From SZUA-35 sp963781035 (GTDB taxonomy: Bacteria; Actinomycetota; Acidimicrobiia; Acidimicrobiales; SZUA-35): a stretch of 64,000 bases of DNA. Each line of letters starts with the position of its first letter. The stretch's first letter is position 1. This document shows positions 56,031 through 64,000 of the stretch, piece by piece. The notes under the pieces are model-generated. The model was not told the DNA's origin. It searched no databases and was given only the letters and a program-made list of their open reading frames with translations. The stretch covers positions 1,240,001-1,304,000 of the forward strand of contig CAWAEN010000004.1 of assembly GCA_963781035.1 (NCBI GenBank). The letters are read 5' to 3'. Position numbers and translations under genes: made by a program.

Positions 56031-56337
56031 AATCCTGGCTGATCTCGACCGCTGGAGGAAGCAGGGCAAGCAGATCGCGGTTGCTCGCGTCGTCGATGTC
56101 GAAGGCTCCGGCCCACGACTGCCGGGCGCGGCGATGGCTGTCAACGAAGACGGCGATGTCGCTGGTTCGGTCAGTGGTGGATGTGTCGAGGGCGCCGTCG
56201 TCGTCGAGGCACTGCAGTGCATCGAGGATCGTTCCCGGAAGCTGGTCACGTTCGGTTACAGCGATGACGAGGCCTTCGCCGTCGGCCTCACCTGTGGCGG
56301 CACGATCCATCTGTTCCTCGAACCCCTCGACTGGTAG
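56023..56337 (+). CDS. XdhC/CoxI N-terminal-domain protein
   Basis: This 104-residue protein is the XdhC_CoxI domain alone: QIAVARVVDVEGSGPRLPGA, GDVAGSVSGGCVEGAVVVEA and GLTCGGTIHLFLEP, with the conserved Cys in SGGCVEG and TCGG. XdhC proteins bind the Mo cofactor, help its sulfuration and insert it into the hydroxylase. Here the N-terminal and C-terminal halves are separate genes, both with intact frames and start codons. It overlaps the preceding gene and lies eight bases before the second half. Confidence 0.9.
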   Translation: MREILADLDRWRKQGKQIAVARVVDVEGSGPRLPGAAMAVNEDGDVAGSVSGGCVEGAVVVEALQCIEDRSRKLVTFGYSDDEAFAVGLTCGGTIHLFLEPLDW

Positions 56338-56345
56338 GTCGCGAC

Positions 56346-57167
56346 GTGAGCGAGACCGCTGAACCCGAGATCTACGACACGCTACGAGTTGCGATCCGCA
56401 CCGAGGACCCCGTCGCGCTCGCCACGGTGATCGGAGGATCCGGACTCGGATCCGAGGGCGTGGTGTCGGGGGCCAAGCTCCTGGTGAAACCGGATGGCTC
56501 GTCGCTCGGCGATCTCGGCAACGAGGACCTCAACCGGGTGGTGATCCGCGACTCGATCGGTGAGCTCAGCGCCGGGACGTCCGGCGTTCGCCACTACGGG
56601 CCTCGTGGACAGGCCCGTCAGGACGATCTCAACGTCTTCATCGAGTCGTTCGCTCGTCCACCACAGATGTTGATCTTCGGCGCCGTCGACTTCACCGCTG
56701 CGCTGTGCCGGGTGGCGAAGGTGCTCGGCTATCGAGTCACCGTCTGTGACGCCAGACCCGTGTTCGCCACCAAGCGGCGATTCCCCTACGCAGACGACGT
56801 CGTCGTCGACTGGCCCAACCGCCTGCTCGACAAGGTCGGCGGCGACCTCGGGGTCCGGGACGCGATCTGCATCCTCACCCACGATCCGAAGTTCGACGTC
56901 CCGGCCGTTCAAGCCGCGCTCGAGACCAACGCCGGCTACATCGGTGCCATGGGTTCGCGGCGCACCACAGACGACCGAAACCAGCGGTTGCTGGAGGTCG
57001 GTGTCGATCCGGACGATCTGCGTCGAGTGATGGCACCCATCGGGCTCGACATCGGCGGTCGCACACCGGAGGAAACAGCGGTTTCGGTGTGTGCGGAGAT
57101 CATTGCCCTCCATTCTGGGCGGCTGGCTCCATCACTTCGCGACGCCGAGGGCGACATTCACCGCTGA
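56346..57167 (+). CDS. XdhC family protein (C-terminal Rossmann domain)
   Basis: This 273-residue protein carries the XdhC Rossmann domain: QMLIFGAVDFTAALCRVAKV, VTVCDARPVFATKRRFPYAD, ICILTHDPKFDVPAVQAAL, GYIGAMGSRRT and IGLDIGGRTPEETAVSVCAE. The first 90 residues include a weak copy of the CoxI-type domain (VALATVIGGSGLGSEGVVSG). With its neighbour it would load the sulfurated Mo cofactor into the partner hydroxylase. The presence of chaperones without coxL suggests that the target is encoded elsewhere. The frame is intact. Confidence 0.92.
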   Translation: MSETAEPEIYDTLRVAIRTEDPVALATVIGGSGLGSEGVVSGAKLLVKPDGSSLGDLGNEDLNRVVIRDSIGELSAGTSGVRHYGPRGQARQDDLNVFIESFARPPQMLIFGAVDFTAALCRVAKVLGYRVTVCDARPVFATKRRFPYADDVVVDWPNRLLDKVGGDLGVRDAICILTHDPKFDVPAVQAALETNAGYIGAMGSRRTTDDRNQRLLEVGVDPDDLRRVMAPIGLDIGGRTPEETAVSVCAEIIALHSGRLAPSLRDAEGDIHR

Positions 57168-57170
57168 CGA

Positions 57171-57211
57171 GCCCCGAAATTCGGTCGTGCGGCATCGCTG
57201 AATTTCCGGGC
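57171..57211 (+). terminator. Inverted repeat with AT-rich stem after xdhC, possible terminator
   Basis: GAAATTC (57176-57182) pairs with GAATTTC (57200-57206), and GCCC/GGGC extend the stem with one mismatch. The AT-rich stem stands out in this GC-rich sequence. It lies between the XdhC gene and the GGDEF gene, and may end transcription or serve as an operator. Confidence 0.4.
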
Positions 57212-57231
57212 GCAACCGCCGATGGACCAGG

Positions 57232-59683
57232 GTGACCCCCGACCGACCCGCGTCGCGCCTCCGGCGTCGTCACCTTCAGCTTGCGCAGAAGGTGACCTTG
57301 GCGATGCTCGTCTCCCTGGTGCCGATCATCGCGCTCGGGTGGTGGGTGGCGGACTTCGCCAGCTCGGTGCTCGAGGAGGAAGTGCAGCAGAGCATCGGTC
57401 GGGCCGGCGAGATCCAGGCAGAACGAGTGAACAACTCGGTTCTGGCCAGCCTCGGCTATCTGGGGCAGATCACCAACGATCCGTCGTTCCTACGCGCCGT
57501 GGATCGCCAGGGGTCGCTCGACAACACGACCGAGTCGACCCAGTTCTTCCGCGACTTCGTCGCCGAACAGTTCGAGATGGACGCCGATGATGGTCTGGTC
57601 GGCCTCGGCGTTTTCACGATCGGCGGGGGAGAACCGCGTCTCGCCGGAGACATCGGCAGCGCGACTGCGTTCCTGCGGACCCGAATTCCCGAGGGCGAGA
57701 ACACGATCATCGGTGAGGCGTTCCTGACCGAGGACGGGGACGCGAGGCTTCCCGTTGCCCGCCGCGTCCGCGGCACCAACAACGACGGCTCGAGCGTCAC
57801 GATCGTGGCCGAGTGGTCCATCGACGCCATGGTCCACGACGCGATCGATCCGGCCACCCTCGGCGAGTCGGCTCGCAGCCTGATCGCCCAACAGAACACC
57901 GATGGTTCGATGACGGTGGTCGCGGGGAGTGATCGAAACCTGCTCGGCGAGATCATCGCCCTCTCCACCAATCCGGTGGTCGGCGAGGGCACGGTCGCGC
58001 AGTCGGACGAGCCGCTTGCCGGCCTCTCGCCGGTGGTGCAGGCGACCACACGGGTACCGGGCGATCCCGGCTGGGTCTCCATCATCGAGATCGACGAATC
58101 CGAGATCTTCGCCGAGCTGGAGGCGATCCGTTCCCGTTTGATCACGGTGTTCATCGCTGCGGGCGTGGCCATTCTGCTCGTTGTGGTGTTCGGCGTTCGG
58201 GGCTTCGTTCGTCGACTCGGCCGGGTGTCGGACCTCGCCTCTTCCATCGCCGACGGCGACCTGACGGTTCGTATCGGTGATCACCGGGGCGACGAGCTCG
58301 GCCGTCTGTCGACCGCGTTCGACGACATGGCCTCATCGCTCGCGATCGACATCGCCAGACGAGAACAGATCGAGGAGCAGCTGGCCTACCAGGCGACCCA
58401 CGACGCCCTCACCGGTCTGCCGAACCGCAGCCAGCTCGTCCATCAGCTCGACCAGATCCTCAGCGACAAGGGCGAGACGGTCAGTTGCCTGTTCGTCGAC
58501 CTCGACGGCTTCAAGGCGGTGAACGATCGACTCGGCCACGGCGCCGGCGACGAGTTGCTCATTCGGGTCGGCGAACGTCTGAGCGACGTGTTGCGACCCT
58601 CCGACTTCCTCGCTCGACTCGGTGGCGACGAGTTCGTCGTGATTCTTCGCGGCCTCGGGCCGGTCGCGTCCGAGCACCTTGCCGGCCGCATCGTTGCCGC
58701 ACTCGAGCTTCCGTTCGTGGTCTCGGACGAAGAGGTGCAGATCAGCGCCTCGATCGGCGTGGCATCGGCCAGCGACGATCACACCACCGAACGCCTCATC
58801 AAGGAGGCCGACATCGGGATGTACCGGGCGAAGGCCAAGGGACGAGGGAGAGCCGTTCGCGTCACAGACGAGACGATGCGCGAAGTCGACGAACGAGTGA
58901 CGATGCTGGCCGAGCTCCGCGAAGCCGTCGCCCACGACCAGCTCGAACTGACGCTGGTCCCGATGGCCGATCTGCGAGACGGATCATTGCGTAGCGTCGA
59001 GACCGCCGTTCGCTGGCATCATCCGACCCGGGGGCTGGTGACGGCGTCGGAGTTCGAGCAGATGATCGCTGACTCCGGTACGGCCCAGCAACTCGACGAG
59101 TGGGTCGTCCTCCAGTCGACGAAGCTGTTCGCTTCGTGGCGGGACGCGGGGCTCCCTGTCGCCGACATCGATCTTGTCGATCAACCTCAGCCCGCACGGA
59201 TTCGTCGCCTCCCGCGCCCGTCAGCTGCTGAGCGAACAGATCGCACGCCTTGGCCTGTCGCCCGCCAACTTCCGCATCGAGGTGTCGGAGAAGGTGTTGC
59301 GCCACGACCCGACGACCTTGCGAGAGGTGTTCGACACGTACCGAGCTGCAGGCGTCTCCGTCACGATCGACTCCTTCGGGTCGGACTATTCGAATCTCGA
59401 GTTGCTGCCGCGCTACGCCATCGACGCCGTCAAGATCGATCTCGGTCAGGTCGCCGACTTGACCAACCGATTGTCGAGCCGAGCTCTTGTGAGCTCACTC
59501 ATCACGCTCGCCCAGACCGCCGGGCTGCGGGTGACGGCTGCGGGGATCGACGACGAGGAGACCCGCACGCAGATGATCGAGCTCGGTTGCTTCTGGGGTC
59601 AGGGCACGTGGTTCTCTCCGCCCGTCCTCGAAACCGAGTTCATCGATGTGCTGGAGCGTCGCCACCTTCTCGGCTCGTTCTGA
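57232..59683 (+). CDS. Membrane GGDEF diguanylate cyclase with degenerate EAL domain (frame broken once)
   Basis: This membrane sensor has about 817 residues. A first helix (VTLAMLVSLVPIIALGWWVA) and a second (LITVFIAAGVAILLVVVFGV) bracket an extracellular dCache-like domain of about 270 residues. A HAMP segment follows, then an intact GGDEF domain (LFVDLDGFKAVNDRLGHGAG, RLGGDEFVVIL). The EAL domain reads ETA in place of EAL, SFGSDYSNL in place of DFGTGYSSL and AAGIDDEE in place of AEGVE, so phosphodiesterase activity is unlikely. The frames join near 59175. GTG 57232 is the start. It sits inside the cox module. Confidence 0.9.
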
Positions 59684-59752
59684 ACCGTCCCTCGGCGATC
59701 GAAGGAATCTGGACCGCGTCGAGGGTGGTACGACCTCGATACGGTTCGCTCC

Positions 59753-60373
59753 ATGACCACAGGGATGAGCGGAGCGCCGTCGGGGATGAGCGGAGCGCCG
59801 ATGACGACCGCCGCCATTCTCTTGGCCGCCGGCGGAGGGAGTCGATTCGACGGCGATGGCCACAAACTGCTGGCTGACCTTCGAGGTCGTCCGGTGTTGG
59901 CGTGGTCCCTCGATGCGGTGGTGGCCGCGGGATTCAACGAGGTCTTCGTCGTGACCGGCGCCGTGGATGTTGCCGCCCTCGTACCTGCATCGGTCACCGT
60001 GGTGCACGCCGACCGTTGGGCAGAAGGGCAGGCCCTCACGATCCGGGCCGGGATCGAGGCCGCCGACGCGGCCGGCCACGATGCCGTCGTGATCGGCCTC
60101 GGGGATCAGCCGTTCGTGCCGGCCTCTGCATGGCGAACGGTCGGGGCCGCACGCGGGGCCATCGTCACTGCAGCATTCGATGGTGATCGGCGACCCCCGG
60201 TCAAGCTCGAACGGTCGGTCTGGGACCTTCTGCCGACCGCGGGAGATGCCGGAGCACGGGAGCTCATTCGATCGCGACCGGACCTCGTTTCTGAGGTACC
60301 GTGCTCGGGCACCGCTGCCGACATCGACACAACAGAGGATCTTGCGAGATGGAACTCACCAACGACTTCGTGA
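59753..60373 (+). CDS. Molybdenum cofactor nucleotidyltransferase (MocA/MobA-like)
   Basis: This NTP-transferase has about 190-206 residues. It has the nucleotide loop AAILLAAGGGSRFDGDGHKLL, LRGRPVLAWSLDAVVAAGF, a metal-binding GLGDQPFVPASAW and PVKLERSVW, ending in DIDTTEDLARW, as in MocA, which makes molybdopterin cytosine dinucleotide for xanthine-dehydrogenase-type enzymes. The conserved part starts at ATG 59801. Upstream, two copies of an 18-base unit (59762-59779, 59783-59800) encode MSGAP repeats and supply extra start codons, so the true start is uncertain. It overlaps coxG. Its presence fits the CoxS/CoxM genes. Confidence 0.88.
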   Translation: MTTGMSGAPSGMSGAPMTTAAILLAAGGGSRFDGDGHKLLADLRGRPVLAWSLDAVVAAGFNEVFVVTGAVDVAALVPASVTVVHADRWAEGQALTIRAGIEAADAAGHDAVVIGLGDQPFVPASAWRTVGAARGAIVTAAFDGDRRPPVKLERSVWDLLPTAGDAGARELIRSRPDLVSEVPCSGTAADIDTTEDLARWNSPTTS

Positions 60374-61048
60374 TCGACCGCCCCGTGGAGGAGACCTGGG
60401 TCATCCTCAACGATCTCGAGTTCATCGCGCCATGTATGCCGGGCGCTCGACTCACCGAGATCGAGGGTGAGGAGTACCGCGGAACCGTCAAGATCAAGGT
60501 CGGTCCGATCACGGCTCAGTACAAGGGCAAGGCCTCGTTCGTCGAGCAGGATGCCGTCGCTCACAAGGCGCTACTCAAGGCAGAAGGCCGCGATCCCCGC
60601 CAGGGGAATGCCAACGCCATGGTCTCGGCGACGATGGAGCCCACCGGTGACAACCACACGAAGGTCACGATCCACACCGACCTCAAGCTCAGCGGCAAGG
60701 TGGCCAGTTTCGGGCGTGGCATCATCGAGGATGTCTCCAAGAACATCCTCGGCCAGTTCGTGGAGAATCTGCGGCAGAAGCTCGAAGCCGAAGGTACTCC
60801 CAGCGCCGATGCCGGAGAACCCGAGGCTGCTGCGATCCGCCGCCTCCGACAATGGAACGCCGTCGGCTGGAGCCGCAGCGCCGACCACCGAGGAACCGAA
60901 GATCCGCAAGATCGACGCCCCGGAGCCGGATGCCGTCGACCTGCTCGCGGTCAGCGGTAGCCCGATCACGAAGCGCTTGGCCCCTGTGCTGGCCGGTGTC
61001 GTGCTGTTGTTGATTCTGCGCTGGTTGCTCGGCGGCCGTGGGGACTGA
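60349..61048 (+). CDS. coxG: CO dehydrogenase subunit G-like SRPBCC protein (CoxG, frame broken once)
   Basis: CoxG proteins have an SRPBCC lipid-binding fold and help attach the hydroxylase to the membrane and electron chain. The N-terminus MELTNDFVIDRPVEETWVIL, CMPGARLTEI, VGPITAQYKGKASFVEQD and a helix near GRGIIEDVSKNILGQFVENL are all typical. After EPEAAAI the frame shifts (about 60838). The corrected C-terminus is a linker and a terminal transmembrane helix (LAPVLAGVVLLLILRWLLGG). The length is about 233 residues. It overlaps the DUF501 gene by 11 bases. Confidence 0.9.
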
Positions 61049-61556
61049 GAACTCCACACACTCGACACCTTCCGATCTCGAGGTCGTCACCGAACTCCTC
61101 GGTCGACCACCCATGGGTTCCTTCGGTGTCGCCTTGCGTCGAAGCGACGGCACGCCGGTCGTGCTCGTCAACGAGCCGCTGCTGGACGATGGCACCCCGA
61201 TGCCGACCCGTTATTGGCTGTGCGACCCTGCTCTCAACAAGGCGATCGGACGAATCGAATCGGAGGGGGCCGTCGATCAGGTCGAGTTCGAGCTGCCGGC
61301 CGATCTGGTTGCCGCAACCCACGCCGCGTATGCCCGCGAACGCGATGAGCGGATCCCGCCCGGCCATGACGGTCCCAGGCCAAGCGGTGGGGTTGGTGGC
61401 ACTCGCATCGGCGTCAAGTGTCTGCATGCTCACTACGCGAATCTCTTGGTCGGCAACGACGACCCGATCGGCCAATGGACACACGAGCGGCTCATCGAGG
61501 CCGGTGCCGTCTTCGATCCGGACGAGCCGGGCCTCGTCACCGTGTGGCGACGATGA
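61038..61556 (+). CDS. DUF501 family protein
   Basis: This 172-residue DUF501 protein is conserved across actinobacteria next to eno-divIC and ppx. Motifs are VTELLGRPPMGSFGVALRRS, PTRYWLCDPALNKAIGRIES, and a C-terminal GTRIGVKCLHAHYANLLVGN with conserved Cys and His. The motif VKCLHAHYA is the most constant part. The function is unknown. The stop overlaps the ppx start (ATGA). It is separated here from divIC by the cox module. Confidence 0.93.
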   Translation: MGTENSTHSTPSDLEVVTELLGRPPMGSFGVALRRSDGTPVVLVNEPLLDDGTPMPTRYWLCDPALNKAIGRIESEGAVDQVEFELPADLVAATHAAYARERDERIPPGHDGPRPSGGVGGTRIGVKCLHAHYANLLVGNDDPIGQWTHERLIEAGAVFDPDEPGLVTVWRR

Positions 61557-62513
61557 CGACATCGGTCGCAGTGATCGACATCGGCACGATCAGCACCCGC
61601 CTCTGTGTGATCGACGACGAGACGGCAGCGGGGCGACCTGGTGTGGAAATTCGACGGTCGACCATCACCCGGACCGGTGAGGACCTCAGCCGGACCAAGC
61701 AGATCGGCGCCGGACGCATTCGAACGCCTTCGCACCTGCCTCGCCGACTACCGCTCCATCATCGACGATGTCGGCGTGTCGAACACTCGGGTCGTCGCCA
61801 CCGCAGTCGCCCGCAACGCCACGAACGTGGCTGACCTGTCCGACCTCGTTCGTTCCTGCATGGGCGTCGAGCTCGAGGTCGTCTCGGGCGAGCGCGAAGC
61901 CGAGCTGGCGTTCGCCGGCGCAGTCGGTGGACTCGACAGTGCGGCGGTCGACGACCGAGCGATGGTGCTCGTCATCGATGTCGGTGGCGGATCGACGGAG
62001 TTCTCGCTCGGCTCGCGACGCAGTGGTTTCGAGCGGGGATTCTCCGCCGACATGGGAGCTGCGGTGCTGACCGACGCCTACCTGGCATCCGATCCGCCCG
62101 CCGCCGACGAGCTCTCGGCTGCGCTGTCGATCGTGGAGTTGCACGTCGACGACGTACGACGCGAGGTCCCTGGTCTGGCTGATGCGTTGAGCAGCGCCGG
62201 TCTTGTGGTCGGGGTCGGAGGGACGCTGTCGACGATGGCCGCTGTCGAGTTGGGCCTGCCTGAGTACGACCGGCAGCGGCTCCACGGGTTCGTCCTGCAG
62301 CGTCACGCCGTCGAGGATGTCTTCCGCACCCTCGCGACCGAGTCGTCCGAGGACCGGGCCTTTAATCCGGGCCTCGAAGCTGACCGGGTCGATCTGATCG
62401 TCGGCGGAGCATGTGTGGTGGTCGAGACGATGCGCCAGCTCGACATCGCCGAGATCGTGGTGTCGGAGAGCGATCTGATCGATGGGTTGGCAACGGAGCT
62501 GCTGAGGCTGTGA
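61553..62513 (+). CDS. ppx: Exopolyphosphatase Ppx/GppA family (frame broken once)
   Basis: This actinobacterial Ppx/GppA phosphatase has about 320 residues and the actin-like ATPase fold. Motifs are VAVIDIGTISTRLCVID (phosphate-1 loop, usually IDxGSNSxRL), RVVATAVARNATNVADL, SGEREAELAFAGA and VIDVGGGSTEFSLG, plus GVGGTLSTMAAVELGL. It hydrolyses polyphosphate or pppGpp. The frame changes near 61712, between QIGAG and AFERLRTCLADYRS. The position after DUF501 is the mycobacterial order. ATG 61553 overlaps the preceding stop. Confidence 0.92.
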
Positions 62514-62547
62514 TGAAGGTCCGATTCGAGATGTGTGCGGAGTGCAG

Positions 62548-63135
62548 ATGACGACACTGTTCGCCAAACGAATCGTGCTCCGACCCCTGGTGTCAGACGA
62601 CTTCGCCCAGTGGCGCGAGGTGAGGCGCGCCAATCGTGATTGGCTCACGAGGTGGGAGCCGAAACGTCTTCCCTCCTCGCCGGACGTGGTCGAGGATCGC
62701 AGCGCGTTCTCGATGCGATGTCACAGCCGTGAACGTGAGCGCCAGCTGGGCAGTGGGTACGGGTTCGGGGTGTTCGTCGGCGGCAACTTTGCCGGCGAGG
62801 TGAATCTCAACTCGGTGCAGCGTGGGCCGTTCCAGAACGCGTACGTCGGCTACTGGATCGACGAACGGCTGGCCGGCAACGGGTATACGCCGGAGGCCGT
62901 CGTGGCCGTCATTCGGTATGCGTTCGACGAGCTCGACCTGCATCGGGTGCAGATCTCGATCGTTCCTCGGAACACGGCGTCGCGTCGGGTCGTCGAAAAG
63001 ATCGGCGTGCGAGCCGAAGGGGTCGCGGAGCGGTATCTCGAGATCAACGGGACGTGGGAAGACCACATCCGCTTTGCCATGACGGCCGAGGAATGGGAAG
63101 AACGCGGGCCAGAGCTGACCCAGGAATGGCTCTGA
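62548..63135 (+). CDS. GNAT acetyltransferase, RimJ/RimL type
   Basis: This 195-residue acetyltransferase has features of the RimJ family: IVLRPLVSDDFAQWREVRRA, an acetyl-CoA loop near YVGYWIDERLAGNGYTPEAV, and HRVQISIVPRNTASRRVVEK. Members acetylate N-terminal amines of ribosomal proteins or small amines; the substrate here is unknown. ATG 62548 is preferred over the GTG at 62533. It follows ppx after 34 bases. The frame is intact. Confidence 0.9.
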   Translation: MTTLFAKRIVLRPLVSDDFAQWREVRRANRDWLTRWEPKRLPSSPDVVEDRSAFSMRCHSRERERQLGSGYGFGVFVGGNFAGEVNLNSVQRGPFQNAYVGYWIDERLAGNGYTPEAVVAVIRYAFDELDLHRVQISIVPRNTASRRVVEKIGVRAEGVAERYLEINGTWEDHIRFAMTAEEWEERGPELTQEWL

Positions 63136-63201
63136 AACACCGCTCCTGCCGTTCTGCGTTGCGTTGTTCTCGCTTTCCGGGGCATTCGCGACGCAGATGG
63201 C

Positions 63202-63954
63202 CTACTTGCTCGAGACCCGGGCCTTGAGAGCGGCGATCTTCGCCTTGAACTCCGGCTGGCGAGCGGAATGGGCCTGCGGCCCGAGTTCGTAGAGCATCGC
63301 TCCCTCCTGGGTGGTGATGCCTCGGACGTCGTACAACGAGCGTTTCGTGCGAAGCACGAGTTCCTTCGGAACCGACGCAGTCCGCCCCGCCATCTCGACC
63401 GCGGCGGCCATCAGCTGGTCGTCTGGAACACATCGATGGGCGAGCCCGACCCGCTCCGCCTCGGCCCCGCTGAGCACCTCGCTGAACAAGACCGCAGCCG
63501 CCGTCGCCTGCGGGCCGCAGATGTTCTGGAACATCCAGGTGTGGCCACCCCCGGGGTGGATGCCGATCTGCAGGAAACGGTCGTCGAACTTCGCCGACTC
63601 GCCGGCGAGTCTGACATCGCAGATGAGTGCCAGATTCATTCCGGCACCGACCGCGGCTCCGTTGACGGCGGCGATCGTGGGCAGCGGGCTGCGTCCCACG
63701 CGTAGGAAGCCCTCGTAGATCGCCAGGAGACCCTCTTCCTCGCTGTCGCCGAGATGGGTGAGGTCGGCACCGGCGCAGAACGCCGAACCGGCACCGGTCA
63801 CCACCAGCGCCTTCACCTCGGGGTCGGCCTCGATCTCGTCGAGCGCGGCCTCCACCTCGGCGCACATGTCGAGCGTCATGGCGTTGCGCCGATCGGGATC
63901 GTTGAGAGTGAGGGTGGCTACGGATCCGTCGATGGACGTTGTGATCAAAGGCAT
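63202..63954 (-). CDS. Enoyl-CoA hydratase/isomerase family protein
   Basis: This 250-residue crotonase-fold protein begins with DPDRRNAMTLDM and has the oxyanion-hole motifs GAGSAFCAGADLTHLG and AAVNGAAVGAGMNLALICDV. The usual catalytic Glu positions are partly replaced: after SAKFDDRFLQIGIHPGGGHT, Gly and His occur where E is common. It may act on a specific acyl-CoA rather than as a general hydratase. The start is ATG 63954. It is convergent with the GNAT gene, with 66 bases between their ends. The last 46 bases of the window hold its upstream region. Confidence 0.9.
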   Translation of the reverse strand: MPLITTSIDGSVATLTLNDPDRRNAMTLDMCAEVEAALDEIEADPEVKALVVTGAGSAFCAGADLTHLGDSEEEGLLAIYEGFLRVGRSPLPTIAAVNGAAVGAGMNLALICDVRLAGESAKFDDRFLQIGIHPGGGHTWMFQNICGPQATAAAVLFSEVLSGAEAERVGLAHRCVPDDQLMAAAVEMAGRTASVPKELVLRTKRSLYDVRGITTQEGAMLYELGPQAHSARQPEFKAKIAALKARVSSK

Positions 63955-64000
63955 CGGCGTAGTGTGACCGATCGGGCCAGGACGCTCAATCTCGTCGGAA

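Noticed and set aside
3510..62513. Broken genes as pseudogenes or programmed frameshifts
   Set aside because: Essential genes are affected, the protein sequence stays conserved on both sides, and many breaks fall in ordinary G/C runs without slippery sites or structure.

Overview
The window is a gene-dense piece of chromosome from a high-GC Gram-positive bacterium. It is almost certainly an actinobacterium, and my inference is a deep-branching one such as an Acidimicrobiia member. The evidence is: an Rpf-like protein lying between tatD and rsmA; the tiny actinobacterial ribosomal proteins bS22 and bL37; frequent GTG starts with GTGA/ATGA overlaps; and a gene order (rsmI, metG-tatD-rpf-rsmA-ispE, tRNA-Gln, glmU-prs-rplY-pth, mfd, mazG, eno-divIC-DUF501-ppx) that I recall from the Mycobacterium tuberculosis Rv1003-Rv1026 region. 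I see no insertion sequence, integrase, prophage, CRISPR array or rRNA operon.

Layout. 0-9.6 kb: bL37, a GGDEF/EAL protein with degenerate motifs, ychF, DUF192, rsmI, a DUF1353 protein, an S4 protein, a molybdopterin oxidoreductase, a GFA-family protein, DUF2071 and DUF2461. 9.7-23.6 kb: a housekeeping block (rmuC, metG, tatD, rpf, rsmA, ispE, bS22, tRNA-Gln, a short GlmU-like protein, prs, rplY, pth, a VanZ-like protein, mfd). 23.7-42.0 kb: accessory metabolism (DUF169, SDR plus aldehyde dehydrogenase, a peptide-type ABC importer without ATPase, a propeller lipoprotein, HAD, OmpA-like, SDR plus PEP-mobile-domain protein, methyltransferase, omega-amidase plus aminotransferase, two-subunit 2-oxoacid oxidoreductase). 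42.1-53.7 kb: PpiC lipoprotein, mazG, a proline-rich repeat protein, a GH2 beta-galactosidase, a large secreted Fn3/DUF4214 protein, eno and divIC. 53.8-61.0 kb: a CoxS/CoxM/XdhC/MocA/CoxG molybdenum-hydroxylase module with a second GGDEF protein inside it and no catalytic CoxL. 61.0-64.0 kb: DUF501, ppx, a GNAT acetyltransferase and an enoyl-CoA hydratase.

An important caveat is that about 18 genes, including essential ones such as rsmI, ispE, prs, mfd and mazG, carry one or more single-base frameshifts. Many of these sit in G or C runs. I read them as uncorrected sequencing errors, not pseudogenes, and I give the coordinates of the whole reconstructed gene with approximate break positions.

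The best candidates for something new are: the CoxL-less cox module set between divIC and DUF501, with two perfect palindromes upstream; the hairpin-rich leader of korA; the proline-rich protein with exact 30-bp repeats; and the PEP-mobile-domain/SDR pair.
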